DNA of 64,000 nucleotides, taken from assembly GCF_008271465.1 (NCBI RefSeq), contig NZ_VMDU01000001.1, positions 186,001 to 250,000 of the forward strand, given 5' to 3'. Made by a program: the position numbers and the translations under genes. Position 1 is the first letter of the stretch; every line of letters begins with the position of its first letter. This document shows, one piece after another, positions 26,695 to 34,768 of the stretch. This DNA is from Tabrizicola flagellatus (GTDB lineage: Bacteria; Pseudomonadota; Alphaproteobacteria; Rhodobacterales; Rhodobacteraceae). The notes under the pieces were generated by a model. The model worked only from the letters and a program-made list of their open reading frames with translations. It ran no database searches and was not told the origin of the DNA.

Positions 26695-27732
26695 TCACGC
26701 TCCGGCACGATGCACGCCGATATGGGGCTTCCAGATCGACTCGGCCTCTTCCCTTGCAAGCACGCGCGTCGGCCCAGCCATCAGCAGCTGGCCATAAAGA
26801 CTGCGCCACGCGTCCTGCTGCATCAGGGTCCGGAACCGCGCGTGGCGCCAGTCCACCGCCGCGCGGTGCAGCGGTCCCAGCACGGCATCCGCATGCAGGC
26901 TTGCCCGCAGCGGCCGGCTGTCCAGCGCCAGGATCGAGCGGTCCTCGACGGTGCTGAAGTTGCGCTCGACCCAGTAGCCCACGTCCAGCCCCCCGTCGGC
27001 ATGGACTCCGCGCCCGCGGTCGCGCTTCAACAGGAAACTCTCCACCGCGCCCAGCGGGTAGTGGTTCAACTGGACCAGCCCGTAGGGGCTGCGCCCGACA
27101 TCGGAAAAGATCCGCCCGCGGTGGAATGACGCAGGAAGCTTGCGCCCCGCGCCGTCCACCCAGTGCTGCGCGGCCATCCGGTCGTCATCGGGTGCACGGG
27201 GGCGATGAACGCCAAGCTTTCGGTAGGAACCGTCGTTCCTGACCAGCGTCTTGAACAGATAGGCCCGCCAGGGCCAGTGCAGCACCTCGGGCGCGGCGCG
27301 GGTGAAGGTCTCGGTGACGGGCGCATCGGCGTAACGCACCACCCCGGCGTTGCCGAACAGACGCCAGGTCAGCGTGATCGCCGTCGCCTCCGGCAAGGCC
27401 GCCAGCAGGGCGGAGATCGTCCGGTCCCCGACCTGCACATTGACGAACTCGTCGATGTCCAGCGGCAGCACCCAGTCCGCTTCCCTGACCAGCGGATGCC
27501 GGTCGGCCTGTTTAAGTGCCGACCATTGCGGCCCCTCGGGATGCGGCCCGGGATTGCGGAGGTGGACAAGCCAGCCCAGGGCCTCCAGCCGGTCCAGCAT
27601 CGCATCGGTGCCGTCCTCGCAATCGTTGGAAAGGACCAGGACATCCGTGATCCCGCAGGCCCGGTGATGGGCAAGCCATTCCAGAAGGAAGGCGCCCTCG
27701 TTCCGCACGCAAAGGACTGCCGTGATCCTCAC
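26695..27732 (-). CDS. Family-2-like glycosyltransferase
   Basis: A 345-residue soluble protein with a GT-A-type N-terminus (ITAVLCVRNEGAFLLEWLAH) and a DxD-like metal site in VLPLDIDEFVNV, of the PF13704 glycosyltransferase-like group. These proteins transfer sugars to cell-surface polysaccharides; the sugar and acceptor are unknown. The GTG at 27732 is chosen because the alternative at 27759 is a TTG inside an intergenic repeat tail, which itself supplies the GAAAGGG ribosome-binding tract. It appears monocistronic. Confidence 0.82.
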   Translation of the reverse strand: MRITAVLCVRNEGAFLLEWLAHHRACGITDVLVLSNDCEDGTDAMLDRLEALGWLVHLRNPGPHPEGPQWSALKQADRHPLVREADWVLPLDIDEFVNVQVGDRTISALLAALPEATAITLTWRLFGNAGVVRYADAPVTETFTRAAPEVLHWPWRAYLFKTLVRNDGSYRKLGVHRPRAPDDDRMAAQHWVDGAGRKLPASFHRGRIFSDVGRSPYGLVQLNHYPLGAVESFLLKRDRGRGVHADGGLDVGYWVERNFSTVEDRSILALDSRPLRASLHADAVLGPLHRAAVDWRHARFRTLMQQDAWRSLYGQLLMAGPTRVLAREEAESIWKPHIGVHRAGA

Positions 27733-27740
27733 CGCGCCCG

Positions 27741-27784
27741 CCCTTTCATCTGTCCACAAATATCCCCGCCGGAGGCATCCGCCC
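27741..27784 (-). repeat. Intergenic hairpin element, type-1 tail (copy F)
   Basis: On the minus strand it reads GGATGCCTCCGGCGGGG, ATATTTGT and GGACAGATGAAAG, matching copies A, B and G in the tail while the upstream hairpin is degenerate. The tail ends about ten bases before the glycosyltransferase GTG start and probably contributes its ribosome-binding site. Confidence 0.7.
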
Positions 27785-27828
27785 TCTCCACCCCGCGCTG
27801 CGCCCGCAGGACTAGCACGGGGCGCGCC

Positions 27829-29049
27829 TCAGAAGAAGGCCTGCACCCCGGTGATCGCCCTCCCGAGGATCAGCGCGTGGATGTCATGCGTGCCCTCGTA
27901 GGTGTTGACCGTCTCCAGGTTCACCATGTGGCGCATGATCTGGAAATCCTCCTGGATCCCGTTGCCACCGTGCATGTCACGCGCCCAGCGGGCGGCCTCC
28001 AGCGCCTTGCCGCAGTTGTTGCGCTTGACGATCGAGATCATCTCCGGCGCCGCATTGGCCTCGTCCATCAGTCGCCCGACGCGCAAGGACGCCTGCAACC
28101 CCAGCGAAATCTCGGTCATCATGTTCGCCAGCTTCAGCTGGTAAAGCTGCGTCCCCGCGATGGGCTTGCCGAACTGCTTGCGGTCAAGCCCATACTGCCG
28201 CGCGGCGTGCAGGCAGAACTCCGCCGCTCCCATCACGCCCCAGCTGATGCCATAGCGCGCCCGGTTCAGGCAGCCGAACGGCCCTTTCAGCCCCTCGACA
28301 TGCGGCAGCAGCCCATCCTCGCCCACCTCGACATCCTTCAGCACGATCTCGCCGGTGATGGAGGCCCGAAGCGACAGCTTGCCCCCCACCTTCGGCGCCG
28401 ACAGGCCCTTCATGCCCTTCTCGAGGACAAAGCCCTTGATCTTGCCGCCATGCGCCTCGGACTTGGCCCAGACCACGAAGACATCCGCGATCGGCGCGTT
28501 GGAAATCCACATCTTCGCGCCGTTCAGCACATAGCCGTTCGCCGTCTTCTTCGCCGTGGTCTTCATCCCCGCCGGGTCCGAACCCGCATCCGGTTCCGTC
28601 AGCCCGAAGCACCCGATCCATTCGCCAGAGGCCAGCTTCGGCAGGTATTTCTGCCGCTGCGCCTCGGTCCCGTAGGCGTAGATCGGATACATCACCAGCG
28701 ACGACTGGACCGACATCATGCTGCGATAGCCCGAATCGACCCGCTCCACCTCGCGCGCGACCAGGCCATAGGCCACATAGGACGCGCCAAGCCCGCCGTA
28801 TTCCTCGGGGATCGTCACGCCCAGAAGCCCCATCTCGCCCATCTCGCGGAAGATGCCGGGGTCCGTCTTCTCTTCGCGGTAGGCCGCGATGACCCGCGGT
28901 TGCAGCTTCTCCTGCGCATAGGCGCGGGCCGCGTCGCGCAGCATCCGCTCCTCTTCCGTCAGCTGATCGTTCAGCCGGAACGGGTCCTCCCAATCGAACC
29001 GCCCCAGGTCCGGGGCATCCTTGGCTTTCAGTTTCGGTGCATCCAGCAT
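27829..29049 (-). CDS. gcdH: Glutaryl-CoA dehydrogenase (acyl-CoA dehydrogenase family)
   Basis: Oxidises and decarboxylates glutaryl-CoA to crotonyl-CoA in lysine/tryptophan breakdown. The 406-residue FAD enzyme has [12 protein letters not shown] and [18 protein letters not shown] in the flavin/substrate region and the catalytic glutamate in [19 protein letters not shown]; the opening [20 protein letters not shown] is typical of GcdH rather than short-chain enzymes. The start has GGAGG seven bases upstream. A LysR gene is divergent 92 bases away, the usual gcdH-regulator pairing. Confidence 0.93.
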   Translation of the reverse strand: MLDAPKLKAKDAPDLGRFDWEDPFRLNDQLTEEERMLRDAARAYAQEKLQPRVIAAYREEKTDPGIFREMGEMGLLGVTIPEEYGGLGASYVAYGLVAREVERVDSGYRSMMSVQSSLVMYPIYAYGTEAQRQKYLPKLASGEWIGCFGLTEPDAGSDPAGMKTTAKKTANGYVLNGAKMWISNAPIADVFVVWAKSEAHGGKIKGFVLEKGMKGLSAPKVGGKLSLRASITGEIVLKDVEVGEDGLLPHVEGLKGPFGCLNRARYGISWGVMGAAEFCLHAARQYGLDRKQFGKPIAGTQLYQLKLANMMTEISLGLQASLRVGRLMDEANAAPEMISIVKRNNCGKALEAARWARDMHGGNGIQEDFQIMRHMVNLETVNTYEGTHDIHALILGRAITGVQAFF

Positions 29050-29071
29050 GGTGAGACCTCCATTCGCTGGG

Positions 29072-29085
29072 TGCAGTATTGCACG
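29072..29085. promoter_or_regulatory. Candidate LysR site between gcdH and its regulator
   Basis: Perfect dyad GTGCA-GTAT-TGCAC in the 92-base divergent region, 23 bases upstream of the gcdH start. Size and place fit autoregulation plus control of gcdH by the LysR protein at 29142. Confidence 0.4.
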
Positions 29086-29141
29086 AAAGGGCAGGGGCCT
29101 GCTATCGAAAGCCCTGCACGAGTTGATGAGGAAAACTCATA

Positions 29142-30077
29142 ATGCTCCCTCGCCGCTACCTGCCGCCGATCCCGGCCCTGATGGCGCTCGAGGCCGTCGA
29201 CCGCCTCGGCACCGCCTCGGAGGCCGCGAAAGAGTTGAGCCTGACGCAAGGCGCGATCAGTCGGGCGCTGCAAAGCCTTGAGAGCCAGCTTGGCGTCCCC
29301 CTTCTGATCCGCGAACGCCAGCGCCTGCGTCTCACGCCAGCGGGCCGCGATTATGTGGCCGAGGTGAGGAAGGCCCTCCACCTCCTCGCCTCCGCCTCGA
29401 TCACGCTGCGCGCCAACCCGACCGGAGGCTCCCTGAACCTCGCCATCCTGCCCGCCTTCGGCATGCACTGGCTCGCCCCGCGCCTCGCGCGCTTCGCCCA
29501 GACCCACCCCGAGGTCACCGTCAACCTCTCCACGCGCCTGCGCCCCTTCGACTTCGCCGGCTCCAGCTTCGACGCCGCGATCCATTATGGCAGGCAGGAC
29601 TGGCCCGGCGTCGATTACCTGAAACTCATGGACGAGGATGTCCTCGCCGTCGCCGCCCCCGGCTTCCCCGCGCTCGGCAGGGCCGCCGACATCCTCGACC
29701 ACCCGCTCCTGCAACTCGAAAGCCGCAGCGGCGACTGGGGCCGCTGGCTCGCCCATCACGGCCACCCGGGCCTGCGCCCGCCCGGCATGCTCTTCGACCA
29801 GTTCGCAACGCTGACCCAGGGCGCCATCCACGGGATGGGTGCGGCGCTGATCCCCACCTTCCTGATCGAACGCGAACTGGCCGAGGGCCGCCTCGTCCCG
29901 ATCTTCGGCCCGCCCGTCCGCGCGCTCGGCTCCTATTACCTCGTCTGGCCCAGCACCCTTCCCGAACGCGCGCCGCTGCGGTCCCTACGACTATGGTTGC
30001 AGGCCGAGGCCGCCGATCCCGCCTTGACCCCCGTGGCTCCGCCCGCCACTCTCGCCCCAAAGCCGGAGGCCCCGTGA
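29142..30077 (+). CDS. LysR-family transcriptional regulator (GcvA-like), likely gcdH regulator
   Basis: A 311-residue LysR protein of the GcvA-like group: HTH in ALEAVDRLGTASEAAKELSL and QGAISRALQSLESQLGVPLL, then an effector domain with LAILPAFGMHWLAPRLARFA. The C-terminal 20 residues are Pro/Ala-rich. It is divergent from gcdH. Its stop overlaps the GTG start of the MoxR-type ATPase by four bases (30074-30077), so this regulator is also coupled to the downstream maturation genes, an unusual link between two apparently separate functions. Confidence 0.92.
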   Translation: MLPRRYLPPIPALMALEAVDRLGTASEAAKELSLTQGAISRALQSLESQLGVPLLIRERQRLRLTPAGRDYVAEVRKALHLLASASITLRANPTGGSLNLAILPAFGMHWLAPRLARFAQTHPEVTVNLSTRLRPFDFAGSSFDAAIHYGRQDWPGVDYLKLMDEDVLAVAAPGFPALGRAADILDHPLLQLESRSGDWGRWLAHHGHPGLRPPGMLFDQFATLTQGAIHGMGAALIPTFLIERELAEGRLVPIFGPPVRALGSYYLVWPSTLPERAPLRSLRLWLQAEAADPALTPVAPPATLAPKPEAP

Positions 30078-30979
30078 CCGCCCTTCCCACCAGCATCGAC
30101 GCCGTCGAGAAGCTCCTCTCCGCCCAGGGCTACGTCGCCTCGCGCGCGCTGGCCACCGTCGTCTTCCTCTCCCTCAAACTCGGCCGCCCGCTCTTCCTCG
30201 AAGGCGAGGCCGGCACCGGCAAGACCGAGATCGCCAAGACGCTGGCCACGGCGCTGAACCGCCGCCTGATCCGCCTGCAATGCTACGAAGGCCTCGACGC
30301 CGCCTCCGCCGTCGCCGAATGGAACTTCGCCGCGCAGATGATCGCCATTCGCACCGCCGAAGCCACGGCCGACCGCGACAACCTGCAATCCGAGCTTTTC
30401 ACCGAAGACTACCTGATCGAACGCCCGCTCCTCGCCGCCATGCGCCCCCAGCCCGGCGGCGCGCCGGTCCTCCTCATCGACGAGATCGACCGCACCGACG
30501 AACCCTTCGAGGCCTTCCTCCTCGAAGCCCTCTCCGACTTCCAGGTCACCATCCCGGAACTCGGCACCATCCGCGCCCCCGAACCCCCCATCGTCATCCT
30601 CACCTCGAACCGCACGCGCGAGGTGCACGACGCGCTGAAACGCCGCTGCCTCTACCACTGGGTCGACTACCCCAGCTTCGACCGGGAACTGGACATCCTC
30701 CACGCCCGCGCCCCCGAGGCGCAGGAAACCCTCTCCCGCGAGATCGTCGCCTTCGTCCAGAAACTCCGCCGCGAGGACCTGTTCAAGCGCCCCGGCGTGG
30801 CCGAGACGATCGACTGGGCGAAATGCCTCCTCGCCCTCGACGTGATTGCCCTCTCGCCCGAAGTCATCTCCGACACCCTCGGCGCGATCCTGAAATACCA
30901 GGACGACATCCAGAAACTGCAGGGTTCCGAGGCCAGGCGCCTGCTGGACGAAGTGAAGCGCGACCTCGTGCCCGCATGA
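30074..30979 (+). CDS. MoxR/CoxD-type AAA+ ATPase
   Basis: A 301-residue AAA+ protein with Walker A FLEGEAGTGKTEIAKTLA, Walker B VLLIDEIDRTDEPFEAFLLE and sensor-1 IVILTSNRTREVHDALKRRC. MoxR ATPases work with a VWA-domain partner to insert metal or remodel enzymes; CoxD does so for the Mo-Cu CO dehydrogenase. The GTG at 30074 overlaps the LysR stop and begins the natural N-terminus (TALPTSIDAVEKLLSAQGYV). A CoxE-type VWA gene follows after a 66-base repeat-containing gap. Confidence 0.92.
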   Translation: MTALPTSIDAVEKLLSAQGYVASRALATVVFLSLKLGRPLFLEGEAGTGKTEIAKTLATALNRRLIRLQCYEGLDAASAVAEWNFAAQMIAIRTAEATADRDNLQSELFTEDYLIERPLLAAMRPQPGGAPVLLIDEIDRTDEPFEAFLLEALSDFQVTIPELGTIRAPEPPIVILTSNRTREVHDALKRRCLYHWVDYPSFDRELDILHARAPEAQETLSREIVAFVQKLRREDLFKRPGVAETIDWAKCLLALDVIALSPEVISDTLGAILKYQDDIQKLQGSEARRLLDEVKRDLVPA

Positions 30980-31036
30980 CCCTTCATCTGTCCACAAATA
31001 TCCCACGGGGGGTCCGGGGGGTGTGAAACCCCCCGG
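30980..31036 (-). repeat. Intergenic hairpin element, type-1 tail (copy G)
   Basis: Read on the minus strand: perfect 9-bp stem CCGGGGGGT/ACCCCCCGG (31028-31036 and 31014-31022) with loop TTCAC, then ACCCCCCGTGGGATATTT and the tail GGACAGATGAAGG. Unlike copies A, B and F the tail abuts a stop codon (MoxR gene, 30979) rather than a start. Confidence 0.8.
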
Positions 31037-31045
31037 GGGTTCGCC

Positions 31046-32302
31046 ATGCCTCCGACCTACGCCCCCCTCGACATCCCCGAAGACGGCAAGCTCGCCCACA
31101 ACATCGCCCATTTCGCCCGTGCGCTGCGCAAGGCGGGCCTTCCCGTCGGCCCCGGCCGCACCCTTGATGCGGTGAACGCCGTCACCGCCGCAGGCTTCGA
31201 CCGGCGCGAGGATTTCTACTTCACGCTCCAGTCCATCTTCGTCTCCCGCCCCGAGGAACGCAGCCTCTTCGCCCAGGTCTTCCGCCTCTTCTGGCGCGAC
31301 CCGCGCTACCTCGACCACATGATGTCGCTCCTCCTGCCCCAGGTCCACGGCGTGCAGGAAGACCGCGCCGCCCAGGCCGCCGAGAAGCGCGCCGCCGAAG
31401 CCCTCCTTGACGGCCAGCTTCCCCCACCGCCGAAAACCGATATCCCGGAAGGCGACCAGATCGAGATCGACGCCACCGCCACCATGTCGGCCGAGGAACG
31501 CCTGAAGACGCTCGACTTCGAACAGATGTCCGCCGCCGAGATTGCCGAGGCCAGGCGGATGCTGGCCAAGCTGGCGCTCCCCGTCCAACCGCTGAAAACC
31601 CGGCGCAGCCAGGCCTCGACCCTTGCCGCGCGCATCGATGCCCGCCGCACCCTGCGGGCGGCGATGCGGCAGGGCGGCGAAATCTCCGGCCTGAAATACA
31701 AGGCCCCGGTCACCCGCTGGCCGAACCTCGTCGTCCTCTGCGACATCTCGGGCTCGATGGCCGACTACTCCCGCATGGTCCTCCACTTCGTCCATGCCGT
31801 CGCCAACCGGAAAGGCCAGGGCTGGGCGAAGGTCCACGCCTTCACCTTCGGCACGCGGCTGACCAACATCACCCGCCACCTCGCAGCCCGCGACGTGGAT
31901 GCTGCGCTCAAGGCCGCGGGGGCAGAGGCGCAGGACTGGTCGGGCGGCACACGCATCGGCCAGTCGCTCCACGCCTTCAACCGCGACTGGTCGCGCCGCG
32001 TGCTGGGGCAGGGTGCGGTGGTCCTTCTCATCACCGACGGACTCGACCGCGACGATACTGACCTGCTCGCGAAAGAGGTCGAACGGCTGCACCTGTCCTG
32101 CCGCCGGCTGATCTGGCTGAACCCGCTTCTCCGCTGGACCGGGTTCGCGCCGAAAGCCCAGGGCATCCGCGCCATCCTGCCCCATGTGGACAGCTTCCGC
32201 GCCGGCCATTCCATCGCCTCGCTGGAAGCCTTGGGCCGTGCGATCTCGGAACCCTCGGACCATGGCGAACGTGACCGACTGCTCGCGCTGATCCGGCAAT
32301 AG
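31046..32302 (+). CDS. VWA domain-containing CoxE-like protein
   Basis: A 418-residue protein with a C-terminal von Willebrand A domain whose MIDAS motif is DISGSM at residues 233-238 (LVVLCDISGSMADYSRMVLH), with a second metal-binding aspartate in LLITDGLDRDDTDLL. The N-terminal half (NIAHFARALRKAGLPVGPGR) matches the CoxE family. CoxE pairs with the MoxR ATPase CoxD in maturing the Mo-Cu centre of CO dehydrogenase. The ATPase is directly upstream, supporting a working pair. Confidence 0.92.
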   Translation: MPPTYAPLDIPEDGKLAHNIAHFARALRKAGLPVGPGRTLDAVNAVTAAGFDRREDFYFTLQSIFVSRPEERSLFAQVFRLFWRDPRYLDHMMSLLLPQVHGVQEDRAAQAAEKRAAEALLDGQLPPPPKTDIPEGDQIEIDATATMSAEERLKTLDFEQMSAAEIAEARRMLAKLALPVQPLKTRRSQASTLAARIDARRTLRAAMRQGGEISGLKYKAPVTRWPNLVVLCDISGSMADYSRMVLHFVHAVANRKGQGWAKVHAFTFGTRLTNITRHLAARDVDAALKAAGAEAQDWSGGTRIGQSLHAFNRDWSRRVLGQGAVVLLITDGLDRDDTDLLAKEVERLHLSCRRLIWLNPLLRWTGFAPKAQGIRAILPHVDSFRAGHSIASLEALGRAISEPSDHGERDRLLALIRQ

Positions 32303-32318
32303 GCGGGGCTTCGCGCAG

Positions 32319-32353
32319 GATATCGCACAACAGGTCGCTGATATCGCATATCA
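32319..32353. promoter_or_regulatory. Direct and inverted GATATCGCA repeats upstream of the OmpA-like gene
   Basis: GATATCGCA occurs at 32319-32327 and again at 32340-32348, exactly 21 bases (two helical turns) apart. The second copy is inside a dyad TGATAT-CGC-ATATCA (32339-32353). It lies about 95 bases upstream of the OmpA-like start codon, so a dimeric regulator site is plausible. Confidence 0.4.
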
Positions 32354-32445
32354 CGCAAAACCTCGCTTTGTTAGGATGGCCGGGCAATCGGGGAACCGTT
32401 TCGCCACGATGCGGTTATCCCGTGCCCCTAGAATGAGGACTAGTA

Positions 32446-34677
32446 ATGAGAAAGCTTCTGGTTTCCACCACGGCCCTGTCGACGGCCCTCTCGGTCGCGA
32501 TCAGCCCACTGGGCACCATGCCCGCCTTCGCGCAGGTGCTGAACGAGGATGGCTCGGTCACCGCCGAGGACGGCACCGTGCTCTGCACGCCGACCGCCGA
32601 AGCGCCCTGCGATCTGGAGGCGATCGTCGAGAAACTGAAGCTTGACCAGGCGATGGCCGCCGAGGCCGCTGCCGCCGAGGCCGCCGCGCAGGCCGCTCAG
32701 GCGGAAGCCGAAGCCCAGGCAGCCGCCGAAGCCCAGGCCGCCGCCGAGGCCGAAGCCGCCGCTGCCGCCCAGGCCGCCGCGCAGGCCCAGGCAGACGCCG
32801 AGGCCCAGGCCGCTGCCGAAGCCGCCGCCGCAGCGGCCGAAGCTGCCGCCGCGGAGGCGGCCGCCCAGGCTGCTGCGGCCGAAGCCGCCGCGCAGGCCGA
32901 AGCCGAGGCCCAGGCCGCCGCCGCCCAGGCCGAGGCGGACGCCGCCGCCCGGGCCGCGCAGGAACAGGCCGAGGCGGAAGCCGCTGCGAAGGCCGCCGAA
33001 GAGCAGGCCGCCGCCGAAGCCGCCGCTCAGGCCGAGGCGGAAGCTGCCGCCAAGGCTGCCGAGGAGCAGGCCGCCGCCGAAGCAGCAGCAGCCGAGGCTG
33101 CTGCCCAGGCCGAAGCAGACGCGGCCGCGAAGGCTGCCGAAGAGCAGGCCGCCGCAGATGCCGCCGCCGCCGAGGCTGCTGCCCAGGCCGAAGCAGACGC
33201 TGCCGCCAATGCCGAGACGTCCGGTGGCGAACAGCCGGTCGTCGAGTCCCCGGCCGAGGATGCAACCGCCGAGGCTCCTGCCGCCGAGGTCGTCCCTGAA
33301 GGCGCGATCGTCGATCAGGCCACGGGCGAAGTCGTCGATCCCGAGGCCGCCGCTGCCGCGCTGGCCGCGGCCGAGGCCGAACTGGCCATCACGCCGGAAG
33401 GCGAGGTTGTCGATCCCGCCGCCGGCCTGAAGGTCGCCGAACCCGATCCCGCGGTCGAGGTCGTGCCGGTGGATGCGCCCGTGGTCAGCGAAACCGAGGT
33501 CGAAAGTCTGACCGACCTCCTGACCAGCGACCCGACCGCGATCAACCCCGCAGAGATCGCCGCGGCCGAGCTGGTCACCAACGCCCCGCAGGCCGAGGGC
33601 GCCGCCCCGATCGTCGAGGCGGATCCTGCAGACCTTGTTGCCACCGTGACCGAGACGATCACCGATGCCAACGTGCGCAGTTCGGCGCAGGAGTTCGCCG
33701 CGCCTCCGGTGGCGCTGGCCGAGGGCAAGAAGAGCGGGCTGTCGGACCTCGAGAAGGCCGGTCTTCTGGTGCTGGGCGCGCTGGCGGTCGGCGCGATCAT
33801 CAAGAACAACCGCGCGGCGGCAGCGGACACCACGGTCTCGACCATGGGTCCGCAGGAGGCGCGCGTGGTGTCGAATACCGGCGACCGGGTCATCGTGCTG
33901 CAACCCGACGGCACCTACCGGGTGCTCAAGGACGATGACGCCGTGATCCGTCGTCCCGGATCGACCGTGCGGACCGAGACCTTCAAGGACGGCTCGACCC
34001 GCACCATCGTCGAACGCGCCGACGGCACCCAGGTGGTGACGATCCGCGATGCGACCGGTCGGGTGCTGCGGCGGGCGACCTATGACAGCCTCGGCCGCGA
34101 GGTCATCCTGATCGACGATCTGGTCGAGGAAGAGCCGATCATCGTCCGCGACCTGCCCCGGCCGCGTCGGCCCATCGTGATCTCGTCCAAGGACCAGGAC
34201 ATCGCTCTCAAGCGCGAACTGGCCCGGATCGAGGCGGAACGGGTCGGCCGCACCTTCTCGCTGCGCCAGATCCGCGAGATCCCGGCGGTGCGCGCGCTGG
34301 CCGCCACGCTGGACGTGACGCCGATCACCTTCGCCAGCGGCTCGGCCGCCGTCGCGCCCGAGCAGGCTCGCAACCTTGCCGACCTCGGCCGGCTGATGCA
34401 GGACCTGCTGGCGGAAAACCCGCGCGAGATCTTCCTGATCGAGGGCCACACCGACGCGACCGGCAAGGCGGCGATGAACCTCGCGCTTTCGGACCGCCGG
34501 GCGGAATCGGTTGCGCTTGCGCTGACCGAATACTTCGACATCCCGCCGGAGAACATGGTCGTGCAGGGCTATGGCGAGACCGAGCTTCTGATCGACACCC
34601 AGGCGAACGAACCCCGCAACCGCCGGGTCGAGGTCCGGGTCATCACTCCGCTCCTGCGGACCGCCACGATCCGCTGA
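32446..34677 (+). CDS. OmpA-family protein with long Ala/Glu-rich helix
   Basis: A 743-residue envelope protein. Signal peptide (about 1-30, ending PAFAQ); residues about 68-255 are a continuous Ala/Glu/Gln/Lys stretch (units such as [16 protein letters not shown]) likely forming a single long helix or coiled coil; a hydrophobic segment GLLVLGALAVGAIIKNN near 440-455; then the repeat YRVLKDDDAVIRRPGSTV/ADGTQVVTIRDATGRVLRR; and a C-terminal OmpA peptidoglycan-binding domain (FASGSAAVAPEQARNL, EGHTDATGKAAMNLALSDRR, GYGETELLIDTQANEPRNRR). The helical DNA contains an exact direct repeat (33091-33121 and 33169-33199, 78-bp period). The starts of ordinary OmpA proteins do not look like this; function probably envelope spacing or anchoring. 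Confidence 0.85.
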   Translation: MRKLLVSTTALSTALSVAISPLGTMPAFAQVLNEDGSVTAEDGTVLCTPTAEAPCDLEAIVEKLKLDQAMAAEAAAAEAAAQAAQAEAEAQAAAEAQAAAEAEAAAAAQAAAQAQADAEAQAAAEAAAAAAEAAAAEAAAQAAAAEAAAQAEAEAQAAAAQAEADAAARAAQEQAEAEAAAKAAEEQAAAEAAAQAEAEAAAKAAEEQAAAEAAAAEAAAQAEADAAAKAAEEQAAADAAAAEAAAQAEADAAANAETSGGEQPVVESPAEDATAEAPAAEVVPEGAIVDQATGEVVDPEAAAAALAAAEAELAITPEGEVVDPAAGLKVAEPDPAVEVVPVDAPVVSETEVESLTDLLTSDPTAINPAEIAAAELVTNAPQAEGAAPIVEADPADLVATVTETITDANVRSSAQEFAAPPVALAEGKKSGLSDLEKAGLLVLGALAVGAIIKNNRAAAADTTVSTMGPQEARVVSNTGDRVIVLQPDGTYRVLKDDDAVIRRPGSTVRTETFKDGSTRTIVERADGTQVVTIRDATGRVLRRATYDSLGREVILIDDLVEEEPIIVRDLPRPRRPIVISSKDQDIALKRELARIEAERVGRTFSLRQIREIPAVRALAATLDVTPITFASGSAAVAPEQARNLADLGRLMQDLLAENPREIFLIEGHTDATGKAAMNLALSDRRAESVALALTEYFDIPPENMVVQGYGETELLIDTQANEPRNRRVEVRVITPLLRTATIR
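33091..33199 (+). repeat. In-frame 78-bp direct repeat inside the OmpA-like gene
   Basis: A 31-base sequence at 33091-33121 recurs exactly at 33169-33199, a shift of 78 bases or 26 codons, so the reading frame is kept. It encodes AEAAAQAEAD-type helix units. Exact identity including third positions points to recent slippage or unequal exchange in this tract. Confidence 0.75.
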
Positions 34678-34697
34678 TCCGGCCCCCTACCAAAGTC

Positions 34698-34721
34698 GCG
34701 CCGCGGGTCCGCCCGCGGCGC
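34698..34721 (+). terminator. Rho-independent terminator after the OmpA-like gene
   Basis: Perfect 10-bp GC stem GCGCCGCGGG/CCCGCGGCGC with a TCCG loop, followed by GTTCATTT. It starts 21 bases past the OmpA-like stop codon and precedes the xdhC-like gene at 34769, so the latter probably has its own promoter or is reached by read-through. Confidence 0.7.
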
Positions 34722-34768
34722 GTTCATTTCGGTGGCATCCCGTCCGGCCCGGACGCATAATCGCGCCC

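Noticed and set aside
32650-33210. CRISPR-like or minisatellite array
   Set aside because: The repetition is protein-level Ala/Glu coding, with no constant spacers or repeat units of fixed sequence.
32440-34449. A 669-codon minus-strand ORF rich in Gly and Leu, opposite the OmpA-like gene
   Set aside because: It mirrors the Ala/Glu-rich codon pattern of the plus strand (GCC/GAG reversed gives GGC/CTC). It has no start signal or family features, while the plus-strand protein has a signal peptide and OmpA domain.
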